A model generated the notes under the pieces. That model saw only the letters and a list, made by a program, of their open reading frames with translations, was not told the DNA's origin and ran no database searches. From contig JAIHTM010000191.1 in the NCBI GenBank assembly GCA_022713905.1, forward strand, positions 1 through 5,304: DNA of 5,304 nt. Reading direction: 5' to 3'. The position numbers and the translations under genes were made by a program. Shown in pieces: positions 1 through 5,300 of the stretch; positions within the stretch are counted from its first letter, which is position 1, and each line of letters opens with the position of its first letter. The DNA is from Collinsella sp. (lineage in GTDB: Bacteria > Actinomycetota > Coriobacteriia > Coriobacteriales > Coriobacteriaceae).

Positions 1-91
1 CTGTTGAGCCGCCCTAGGCCCTTAAACAGTCCGTATTTCACCGCAACTTCTGAGGGGCATCCGGAAGATCGACCAGAAACGAGGACCCGCC

Positions 92-364
92 ATGATGGCA
101 GACCATAAATCGGTGACCCGCATGCTCAAGACGGCACGCGGTCAGATCGACGGCATCCTGCGGATGGTCGAGGAGGACCGCTACTGCGTCGATATCTCCA
201 CGCAGCTCATGGCCACACAGGCGCTCCTCGCGCGCATTAACGCCGACGTGCTCAAGGCGCATATCGAGGGCTGCGTGACTTCGGCAATCGAATCGGGCGA
301 CGAAGACCTCAAAGCCGCCAAACTCGCCGAAATCGAACGCGTCGTCGACAAACTCTCCAAGTAA
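92..364 (+). CDS. CsoR/FrmR-family metal-sensing transcriptional repressor
   Basis: 90-residue all-helical protein of the CsoR/RcnR/FrmR (DUF156) family. These are cytosolic tetrameric DNA-binding repressors released from DNA by a metal ion or reactive thiol ligand. The N-terminal part has the family pattern RMLKTARGQIDGILRMVEED (residues 10-29), followed by Cys32, His57 and Cys61. That spacing matches the Cys-His-Cys triad that binds Cu(I) in characterised CsoR proteins, so copper(I) sensing is the best guess; FrmR-type sensing of formaldehyde or another metal is not excluded. The length is normal for the family. The start at 92 is supported by GAGGA at 81-85, six bases upstream; a second ATG follows at once at 95. 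No copper ATPase or chaperone gene lies in the window, so the regulated genes must be elsewhere or upstream of base 1. Family assignment is firm; the ligand is inferred. Confidence 0.93.
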   Translation: MMADHKSVTRMLKTARGQIDGILRMVEEDRYCVDISTQLMATQALLARINADVLKAHIEGCVTSAIESGDEDLKAAKLAEIERVVDKLSK

Positions 365-374
365 TTGGGGCATT

Positions 375-455
375 GGGGACAGGTACGTTTGCACCGTCTT
401 GGTATTCCGGGGACAGGTATGTTTGCACCACATTGGTGCAGATTAACCTGTCCCC
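375..455. repeat. GGGGACAG-type REP-like repeat cluster with large hairpin
   Basis: Two head-to-tail copies of GGGGACAGGTAYGTTTGCAC plus a final C lie at 375-395 and 409-429, differing at one base (C/T). A third, inverted and diverged copy lies at 434-455. Copies two and three (409-430 and 434-455) pair as 22-base arms around a 3-base loop (CAT), with mismatches limited to a central five-base stretch. No T-tract follows, so this is not a standard intrinsic terminator, although it could still block or stabilise the csoR-type mRNA end. GGGGACAG repeats of this kind are known from many bacteria as REP-like elements, often linked to IS200-like RAYT transposases. I infer that class from motif resemblance; no transposase is present here. 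Confidence 0.8.
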
Positions 456-496
456 CTTGCTCTAAATCGGGTATAAAGGCGTGCAGCATATCGAAC

Positions 497-502
497 GAAA
501 GG
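497..502 (+). promoter_or_regulatory. Ribosome binding site deciding the start of the zinc-ribbon membrane protein
   Basis: GAAAGG lies eight bases before the ATG at 511. An alternative GTG at 481 in the same frame has an AAAGG (475-479) only one base upstream, too close to serve it, so the ATG at 511 is preferred. A TATAAA at 472-477 could be a -10 box, but no good -35 element sits at the right distance. Confidence 0.55.
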
Positions 503-510
503 CAATTTGC

Positions 511-984
511 ATGAATGATTTTATGAAGGGTCGCAATGGTGCCGATGAACTCACCATCGTGATGGGTTTTGCCGGCATCGTCATCGCGATGATCGGATCG
601 ATAGCCCGCATCCAGTGGCTCAGCTGGATTGCCATCGCCGTAATCGTGATTGGCGTGCTGCGCGGCCTGTCCAAAAATATCGACGCACGTCACAAGGAGA
701 ACGAGGCCTTTGTCGCCGCGACTGCAAACGTACCCGGCTTGGGCAAGTTCGTCACCAGCTTGGGCGGCGGGGCCGCAGCGGCCAGCACCTCACGCGCGGC
801 CGGCACCAGTAAGGAAGACTTTGAGCGTGCCAAGCGCACGGCCAAGAAGATGTGGAAGGGTCGCAAGACCACGGCATACCTGAAGTGCCCCAACTGCGGC
901 CAGATGCTCTCCGTCCCCAAGGGCAAAGGTAAGATCCGCGTCACCTGCCCCAAGTGCCACGCCAAGATGGAGACGCGCTCATAG
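511..984 (+). CDS. Small membrane protein with C-terminal zinc ribbon, function unknown
   Basis: 157-residue protein from the ATG at 511. Residues about 14-32 and 36-50 form two hydrophobic segments separated by a short RIQW turn, predicting a membrane hairpin. A polar, alanine- and lysine-rich linker follows (about 55-120). The C-terminus is a four-cysteine zinc ribbon: CPNC at 126-129 and CPKC at 146-149, joined by a basic VPKGKGKIRVT strand. The linker and ribbon are strongly positive, which suggests a cytosolic tail that could contact nucleic acid or protein. I recognise the ribbon as a common bacterial type, but I cannot assign a function. It stands alone between the REP-like cluster and a strong terminator, so it is probably monocistronic. 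Extending to the GTG at 481 would add 10 residues. Confidence 0.8.
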   Translation: MNDFMKGRNGADELTIVMGFAGIVIAMIGSIARIQWLSWIAIAVIVIGVLRGLSKNIDARHKENEAFVAATANVPGLGKFVTSLGGGAAAASTSRAAGTSKEDFERAKRTAKKMWKGRKTTAYLKCPNCGQMLSVPKGKGKIRVTCPKCHAKMETRS

Positions 985-1001
985 CCGCCATACCATGGGA
1001 C

Positions 1002-1043
1002 AAATAAAAGCCGAGGCCTCGCGCTGAGACCTCGGCTTTTTTT
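1002..1043. terminator. Strong intrinsic terminator, probably bidirectional
   Basis: AAAAGCCGAGG (1006-1016) pairs perfectly with CCTCGGCTTTT (1030-1040). The stem continues after one mismatch with CTC/GAG (1018-1020 and 1026-1028) around a five-base loop. On the + strand it ends in seven T (1037-1043), terminating the zinc-ribbon gene 18 bases after its stop. On the minus strand the exit side reads TTTTATTT, so it can also terminate the converging amidohydrolase transcript. Confidence 0.9.
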
Positions 1044-1048
1044 GATTA

Positions 1049-1073
1049 TGACAAAGGGATTGCCCCTTTGTCA
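1049..1073. repeat. Perfect 10 bp hairpin just after the amidohydrolase stop codon
   Basis: TGACAAAGGG (1049-1058) and CCCTTTGTCA (1064-1073) form a perfect stem with a five-base loop. It starts three bases downstream of the minus-strand stop codon at 1077-1079. No T-tract follows directly on either strand. It may be a 3'-end stabilising hairpin or a helper to the terminator next to it. Confidence 0.6.
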
Positions 1074-1076
1074 CAC

Positions 1077-2447
1077 CTATGCCACACCGTCGCGGGCGAG
1101 CTCCTCGGCCAGCGCCTCGGCCGGCATGGCCATAATCGCGTCGAGCTCGGCGTCCACCTCGGGAATACGCTTTACCTTGAGCTTGCGTACCAGATCACCG
1201 CGACACATCACATGTATCGGCTCACGCAGAGCGCACAGGTCATCGAGCGGATTCTTGCGCGTCACCAGGATATCGGCGGCCTTGCCGCACTCGATCGCAC
1301 CGGTCTCGCCGCCCAGCCCCAGGAGCTTGGCATTGACCTGCGTAGCCGTATGCAGCGCAAAGGCGTTGCTCACGCCGACATACTTGGCAAAATAGGCCAC
1401 CTCACGCCACATGTCGTACTGCGTCACGAACGGGCAGCTCGAATCTGTGCCAAGGCCCACCTTAACGCCAGCTTCCAGCGCCGCACGAGCACTCTCGATA
1501 ATGCCCGAGCACACGATGTCGCCGTTCTTCTTTTGCGTGTCAGTCGAATGGGTCTTCTCCGGATCGAGCAACACAAACGGCAGCGCCGGGCTGATAGTGC
1601 AGGTAACGCTGGGCGCACGTCCCTCGAGCTGTGTGCCCGCGGCGCCACGGTACAGCTCCAGGATCTCGGGCGTCATCGGGGCACCGTGCTCGATCGTGTC
1701 GACCCCGGCCTCAAGCGCGGCCTTCACGCCCTCGGTGCTCTCGACATGAGCCATAACCGGCAGGCCCACCTCGTGCGCCGCCTTGCACGCCGCCGCGGCA
1801 ACCTCCACCGGCATACGCAGCACGCCCGGCTCGCCCACCTCGGTCGCATCGAGCACACCGCCCGTTACGAATAGCTTAATGACGTCGGCGCCGCGCGCAT
1901 ACAGGTCGCGCACCTGCTCGGCTGCCTCGGCGGGACTATTGGCTACCTGCGCGAACAAGCCTGCGCCATGGCCGCCCGGCACCGTGACGCCCGTGCCCGG
2001 CGCGACAAGACGCGGGCCCTGATACTTGCCGGCGTCGATGGCGTCGCGCACGGCGATGTCGGCAAACAGCGGGTCGCCCGCGCCACGCACCGTGGTCACG
2101 CCGCTCGCCAGCTGCTGCTGGGCGCTCCCTTTGAGAATGTGGCGGACGATGGCGCGGCCCACGGAGTTGTCGAGCTTCTTCATGAGCGCGCCCGCATCGC
2201 CTGCCGAAACCGGCTTGCCCGAGCCGCACAGATGCACGTGCATGTTGATGAGACCGGGCATGAGATACGCACCGGCCAGGTCGATGACCTCGGCACCCAC
2301 CGGCGCCTGCGCCACGGCGCTCGCCCCCATCCACGTAATGACGCCGCGCTCAACTGCCACAGCCATATCGAGCTGCGGCTCCATATGCTCCGAACCATCC
2401 AGAACGGTCGCATTGATAAACAACGTGGGACGATCGGCAGTCGCCAT
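1077..2447 (-). CDS. Metal-dependent amidohydrolase (imidazolonepropionase-like / Xaa-Pro dipeptidase-like)
   Basis: 456-residue TIM-barrel amidohydrolase of the COG1228 type, cytosolic with no signal peptide. The metal-site residues are visible in family order: His70-x-His72 after the MPGLIN strand, Lys191 in VIKLFVTGG (the candidate carboxylated bridging lysine), His234 in MAHVES, His254 in TIEHG, and Asp335 in GLGTDSS. A small beta-sandwich surrounds the barrel (about 8-60 and 385-425), closing with the KAADILV strand typical of the superfamily. Characterised relatives with this pattern hydrolyse dipeptides such as Xaa-Pro or Xaa-Arg, N-acyl amino acids or ochratoxin-like amides, so the exact substrate cannot be read from sequence. 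Length is normal and all ligands are intact. The start is well fixed: GGAGGAG (2454-2460) lies six bases upstream of the ATG. A 16 bp palindrome at 2472-2487 suggests repressor control. It is the last minus-strand gene of the block and ends at the shared terminator. Confidence 0.93.
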   Translation of the reverse strand: MATADRPTLFINATVLDGSEHMEPQLDMAVAVERGVITWMGASAVAQAPVGAEVIDLAGAYLMPGLINMHVHLCGSGKPVSAGDAGALMKKLDNSVGRAIVRHILKGSAQQQLASGVTTVRGAGDPLFADIAVRDAIDAGKYQGPRLVAPGTGVTVPGGHGAGLFAQVANSPAEAAEQVRDLYARGADVIKLFVTGGVLDATEVGEPGVLRMPVEVAAAACKAAHEVGLPVMAHVESTEGVKAALEAGVDTIEHGAPMTPEILELYRGAAGTQLEGRAPSVTCTISPALPFVLLDPEKTHSTDTQKKNGDIVCSGIIESARAALEAGVKVGLGTDSSCPFVTQYDMWREVAYFAKYVGVSNAFALHTATQVNAKLLGLGGETGAIECGKAADILVTRKNPLDDLCALREPIHVMCRGDLVRKLKVKRIPEVDAELDAIMAMPAEALAEELARDGVA

Positions 2448-2471
2448 ATCGGACTCCTCCCCTCAATTAAC

Positions 2472-2487
2472 ATGAACATTTGTTCAT
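2472..2487. promoter_or_regulatory. Palindromic operator candidate upstream of the amidohydrolase
   Basis: ATGAACA-TT-TGTTCAT is an inverted repeat with 7 bp arms and a 2 bp centre, 25 bp upstream of the amidohydrolase start. On the minus strand a possible -10 box, GATAAT (2486-2491), touches it, so a bound dimer could block RNA polymerase. No convincing -35 element is visible. TGAACA/TGTTCA half-sites of this size are typical of TetR-like dimeric repressors, but no such regulator is encoded in the window, so the binding protein is unknown. Confidence 0.55.
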
Positions 2488-2547
2488 TATCACCTAGTCC
2501 AGTAGGGCTGCTGCAGACATATCGGCTAACGGAGAAAGGAGGGGAAT

Positions 2548-2613
2548 ATGAGGGAGGACGGGAGTCGATGCAGCCCTTCCCCAGCGGTGCCTACAAAACA
2601 TCTCAATCTGTAA
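2548..2613 (+). CDS. Possible 21-codon ORF, leader peptide or truncated gene start
   Basis: AAGGAGG at 2536-2542 sits five bases before an ATG at 2548, the best-looking + strand start signal in this gap. The frame encodes only 21 residues and its TAA lies inside the left arm of the first hairpin unit. The peptide has no recognisable features. It could be a real small peptide, the remaining start of a divergent gene (for example a regulator acting on the nearby palindrome) cut by the repeat array, or chance in a purine-rich stretch. Confidence 0.2.
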   Translation: MREDGSRCSPSPAVPTKHLNL

Positions 2614-2818
2614 CAGGAGAACCGTCTTTGAGCCTCCAGATGTTACAGAACAAGATCTTTCGGTCGCATACCCACCCTTTATCTCAATCTGTAACAGATA
2701 GACCGGTTTTCAGCAGCTAGATGTTACAGATTGAGACATTCGGTCGAGGCCGCACTTGTTCATCTCAATCTGTAACAATTACGGGCCCAAACAGCCCCAA
2801 GATGTTACAGACCGAGAC
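2600..2818. repeat. Hairpin array, three units with 81 bp period, on the 3' side of the nuclease-like gene
   Basis: Three inverted-repeat units lie at 2600-2656, 2681-2737 and 2762-2818. Each is exactly 57 bp: a 16-base left arm ATCTCAATCTGTAACA (identical in all three), a 25-base interior, and a right arm starting TGTTACAGA. The units are separated by exactly 24 bp, giving an 81 bp period; both spacers contain TTCGGTCG near their left end. Arm pairing is 13/16, 15/16 and 13/16, but on the minus strand most mismatches become G-U pairs and the third unit is then fully paired. No T-tract follows a unit, so these are not ordinary terminators. The alternating arm orientation and partly conserved spacers argue against CRISPR. 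The array ends eight bases beyond the stop codon of the 2827-3903 gene. Confidence 0.92.
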
Positions 2819-2826
2819 AAACCCTC

Positions 2827-3903
2827 TCAGCGCCCATACCACTGACGCTTCCATTCCTTAGCCAGATCCGCCTGTTGCGGAATACCCGCCAGCCTCATCT
2901 TCTCGACCAGCTTCACCGGATTCTTAAGCTCGTTAAACGTAAACCGAAGCACCTTATGCCCGAGCATTGTCAGATGGGATTCCCGCTGACGCTCCGCCAC
3001 AAACGGATCGATCGGCTCCCGGCCCTCGCCGGTCTGCAGCGTATACTTTCCCTTTCCGTCGAGCTCGCCGATCACGCACGTTCCATCCTCGAGCCGCCAA
3101 AAATAATCGACGCGAAACACCTGGCCCGGATCGAGCGGGTCGCGAAACTCCACCTGCAACTCCGGAACCGGAAAGCCATATGCAATAAAGAACGCTCGGA
3201 ACCGAGACTCGCCGCCGTTTTCGGACAGCCCGTCCGCATACGACGCGATCACCTGCGCCCTGCGATACCCTCGCCTGCCTTCGCAATCGGCACGGAGGCA
3301 CTCGCAAAGGTCCTCGCGCGATACGCCCTTCGCCCGAAGCGCCGAATCGGCAATCGCCAACCCATACGAAAACGGCGCGCGCAGCAGACAGTCCTCCACC
3401 GTGCGCCAAAACGGCGTCACCCACACGCCATCAACACGCCCGAGCGCACCCGCGACCTGCGGACGCAGCAACCTGCACCCGCCGCTCAACGCCGCAGAGC
3501 AGCCCGTCTTAACAAGAAAACGCGGCCCGAGCAGATCATTCGGCAACTCCAAACCCCACAAAAGCGCCGCGTCATAGCCCCAAAACGCCCAATCGGGATG
3601 AAATTCCGCAAGCCCTTTGATAGTCCTCAGCGCTCGCTCCGCCGGCGTCAATGCATCCCAATCATGCTGAAAACAGAACAGGTACGGCTCGGGCTCCGCG
3701 ATATCGTCGGTTCCAACATGGCGTCGCAGCCACATGAGCTCGGTATTGTCATGCGTTGCGAGCAGCGCACCTTGCTTGGCCGTCTCCGTGAGCCGCGCGA
3801 GCATTCTATTCCGCGCCAACGTGTTGCGAGTCGCATGTTTGTGTTTGAGAACGGTATTAGGCACTTTCATCACCGCCACGTCAGACAAATGGGCCATCGT
3901 CAC
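2827..3903 (-). CDS. AbiEi-like / PD-(D/E)XK (DUF559-like) putative nuclease
   Basis: 358 residues if it starts at the GTG at 3903. The C-terminal part (about 230-340) resembles the DUF559/Vsr-like PD-(D/E)XK fold: a helical Glu232 in ESRFR, Asp266 in RVDYFW, and Glu280/Asp282/Lys284 in GELDGKGKY, then RQRESHLTMLGHKVLRFTF as the closing helix and strand. All candidate catalytic residues are present. The middle (about 105-210, with HPDWAFWGYDAALLWGLELP) recalls actinobacterial proteins annotated as AbiEi-family antitoxin domain proteins, whose N-terminal part is a winged-helix DNA-binding module. DNA binding and cutting are therefore inferred, not shown. No separate AbiEii-like toxin partner is present. 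Hairpin arrays bracket the gene at 20 and 8 bases. The frame stays open upstream to an ATG at 4062, but that stretch is only translated repeat; an ATG at 3897 is a close alternative start. Confidence 0.82.
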   Translation of the reverse strand: MTMAHLSDVAVMKVPNTVLKHKHATRNTLARNRMLARLTETAKQGALLATHDNTELMWLRRHVGTDDIAEPEPYLFCFQHDWDALTPAERALRTIKGLAEFHPDWAFWGYDAALLWGLELPNDLLGPRFLVKTGCSAALSGGCRLLRPQVAGALGRVDGVWVTPFWRTVEDCLLRAPFSYGLAIADSALRAKGVSREDLCECLRADCEGRRGYRRAQVIASYADGLSENGGESRFRAFFIAYGFPVPELQVEFRDPLDPGQVFRVDYFWRLEDGTCVIGELDGKGKYTLQTGEGREPIDPFVAERQRESHLTMLGHKVLRFTFNELKNPVKLVEKMRLAGIPQQADLAKEWKRQWYGR

Positions 3904-3908
3904 CGTTG

Positions 3909-3913
3909 CCTCC
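3909..3913 (-). promoter_or_regulatory. Ribosome binding site of the nuclease-like gene, next to a hairpin unit
   Basis: GGAGG on the minus strand lies five bases before the GTG at 3903 and eleven before the ATG at 3897. The same GGAGG-N5-GTG layout starts the neighbouring gene at 4964, which favours the GTG. The nearest hairpin unit ends at 3924, ten bases upstream of this site, so its folding in mRNA could affect translation. Confidence 0.6.
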
Positions 3914-3923
3914 GCTGACAAAT

Positions 3924-4220
3924 GTCTTGATCTGTAACAGGAAGACAGTCTTTGAGCCTCTGTTGTTACAGAACAAGATCTTTCGGCACCGCGTCCAACC
4001 TTTGTCTCAATTTGTAACAGGTAGGTCGAGTTTTGGCCTGTAGATGTTACAGATTGAGACATTCCCCCAACCAGGTGCCAAACGTCTCGATCTGTAACAG
4101 TTAGACGTTCTCCAGGGCCCTAAACGTTACAGATTTAGACAAATCAGCAGCGCCCAAGCATTCGTCTCGATCTGTAACAGGTAGACCGGTTTTTTGTCCC
4201 TAAACGTTACAGATCGAGAC
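3924..4220. repeat. Hairpin array, four units with 80 bp period, on the 5' side of the nuclease-like gene
   Basis: Four units lie at 3924-3979, 4004-4060, 4084-4140 and 4164-4220, starting exactly 80 bp apart. Left arms are GTCTTGATCTGTAACA, GTCTCAATTTGTAACA and twice GTCTCGATCTGTAACA; right arms are near-complements beginning TGTTACAG or CGTTACAG. Interiors are 24, 25, 25 and 25 bases; spacers are 24, 23 and 23. Arm position six is A-T in the second unit and G-C in the fourth, a compensatory change. The first unit and its spacer resemble the first unit of the other array (2600-2680): a 23-base block covering the right arm and start of the spacer is identical (2641-2663 and 3964-3986). The fourth unit shares TAGACCGGTTTT in its interior with the unit at 2681-2737. 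The array fills the space between the minus-strand genes at 4257 and 3903. Confidence 0.92.
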
Positions 4221-4256
4221 AAATAGACACGCGGCGGCGCTGCGACAGCCCATCCC

Positions 4257-4964
4257 TTACTCCCACTCCTGCTCGTAGATGTTGAGCGACTTTACGTACC
4301 GCCCCTGGGCGCCCATGATGTCGCGGACCAGGCGCAAGAAGAAACTGATGCACGAGGTGTCAAAGCCATCCTGCAGGTCCTCCGGATGCACCGCACCCGG
4401 CCCATCGACTGCCGTGTCACTCAGGCGCGCGATGTCGTACAGATAGAGCTGTCCCGCCGTCAGCCAGACATCGTCGACGCAGGCGAGGCGCACCGCAATC
4501 GCTCCGTCGCTCCAATGCTCCTTTTGCACGATATGCGGGTCGTAGACATCAAAGCGACGGTCGGCGCGCGTGTCCTTCAGCGCGACCATACCAGTCGCAG
4601 GATCCTTGTCCAAAATGCCAAAGCGCGAGAAATACTGCGTGTCGCGTACCTGCTCGAGCCGCTTGAGCGCGGCAGGCGAAAGCGATGTCGGCGGCTCTTC
4701 AACATACAGCTCGAGCAGCGTCTTGCCATGGCGATAGGGGCGCTCGAAGAGCAGCCAATCGGTAAATGCCATGTTGTAGGCCATGATTTCGTTTTGCGAA
4801 GGCTCGGTGCAATAGCTGAGCCACGGGTCGACAATGATCTCGAACTGTTCGCGCGCCGGCTCCAAAAACTGGAACTTCCGCAGCATCCAAAAATGGGCCA
4901 TGTCGGCAATATCGTTGCCGACGGCTTCGGCTAGCTGCGCTCGGTCTAAAACGTGGTCAGTCAC
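4257..4964 (-). CDS. Conserved hypothetical protein, SEC-C-associated-like without the zinc motif
   Basis: 235-residue soluble protein with no signal peptide or membrane segment. The middle (about 65-175) recalls the region that precedes the SEC-C zinc motif in many bacterial proteins: a DWLLFERPY strand-turn, the TLLELYVEE helix, the SLSPAALKRLEQVRDTQY helix, then paired strands ending GQLYLYD. That likeness is from memory and is moderate. The C-terminal cysteine-rich SEC-C motif itself is absent; the protein ends NIYEQEWE. Acidic and aromatic residues are frequent, and no catalytic motif is visible. The start is GTG at 4964, five bases after GGAGG in a GAGGAGG ribosome binding site (4970-4976). 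It lies upstream of the nuclease-like gene on the same strand, separated by the four-unit hairpin array with no recognisable terminator, so read-through transcription is possible. Function unknown. Confidence 0.8.
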   Translation of the reverse strand: MTDHVLDRAQLAEAVGNDIADMAHFWMLRKFQFLEPAREQFEIIVDPWLSYCTEPSQNEIMAYNMAFTDWLLFERPYRHGKTLLELYVEEPPTSLSPAALKRLEQVRDTQYFSRFGILDKDPATGMVALKDTRADRRFDVYDPHIVQKEHWSDGAIAVRLACVDDVWLTAGQLYLYDIARLSDTAVDGPGAVHPEDLQDGFDTSCISFFLRLVRDIMGAQGRYVKSLNIYEQEWE

Positions 4965-5203
4965 GGCATCCTCCTCAAACTGATGAACCTCAATTTGAGC
5001 TTACGAGGAGGGTGGGCAGCCACTGTCAGCACGGACAAAATAGGCCTCCGGCTGCAAACCAACTGCCGACCAAACACTTGACGGGATGCTTGACCGAAAA
5101 TGCGCACCGCAAAGAAACGGCAGGTAGATATAGACAGCTGACCCGCCATTTTGAGCCAGATGCCCGCTGCCACCACAGAAACAGCAGAGCACCACAGTCG
5201 CAA

Positions 5204-5238
5204 ACGTCGACGAATGAATACTTGTACGTCGACAAATG
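5204..5238. repeat. Tandem ACGTCGACRAATG pair, 22 bp apart
   Basis: ACGTCGACGAATG (5204-5216) and ACGTCGACAAATG (5226-5238) match at 12 of 13 bases and start exactly 22 bp apart, about two helical turns. Each contains the palindrome GTCGAC, and the first has the longer CGTCGACG. Same-face spacing fits paired protein-binding sites, but it could be chance or part of a dispersed repeat. Confidence 0.5.
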
Positions 5239-5260
5239 ACAAAGTCGCCCGCAAACCCGC

Positions 5261-5300
5261 AAGGAGTGTCCCCGAATGCCGGCACATAAGGAACGCCCCC
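5261..5300. repeat. Direct repeat AAGGAnnGnCCCC pair at the window edge
   Basis: AAGGAGTGTCCCC (5261-5273) and AAGGAACGCCCCC (5288-5300) agree at 10 of 13 bases, and all three differences are transitions. The first copy contains TGTCCCC, the reverse complement of the GGGGACA core of the cluster at 375-455. This suggests a related dispersed intergenic repeat, possibly continuing past the window edge. Confidence 0.45.

Noticed and set aside
1..30. CsoR-type operator around CCCTAGGCCC and a weak CTGTT/AACAG inverted repeat
   Set aside because: The symmetry is short and imperfect and does not match known CsoR operators well enough to call.
2568..2720. 50-codon + strand ORF starting at 2568
   Set aside because: It is mostly translated hairpin repeat (the SQSVT motif comes from TCTCAATCTGTAACA) and has no protein-like character.
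1068..2720. Several long + strand open frames opposite the amidohydrolase
   Set aside because: They are shadows of the GC-rich minus-strand gene, whose motifs and start signal are clear.
2875..3918. 347-codon + strand ORF opposite the nuclease-like gene
   Set aside because: It is extremely arginine-, proline- and histidine-rich and lacks any domain, as expected from the antisense of a GC-rich gene.
3904..4062. Longer N-terminus of the nuclease-like protein starting at 4062
   Set aside because: The added residues are translation of hairpin units and spacers, while a well-placed GGAGG supports the start at 3903 (or 3897).
2600..4220. CRISPR array
   Set aside because: Repeats are only 16 bases and alternate in orientation, units carry conserved interiors and partly conserved spacers, and no cas gene is present.
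2600..4220. Tandem intrinsic terminators
   Set aside because: No unit is followed by a T-tract on either strand, and the interiors are longer than usual terminator loops.
4386..4934. 182-codon + strand ORF opposite the 4257-4964 gene
   Set aside because: It is antisense to a gene with a strong ribosome binding site and a protein-like sequence.
5012..5239. Small + strand ORF starting with GTG after GAGGAGG
   Set aside because: The ribosome binding site directly abuts the start codon, leaving no spacing, and the product has no recognisable features.
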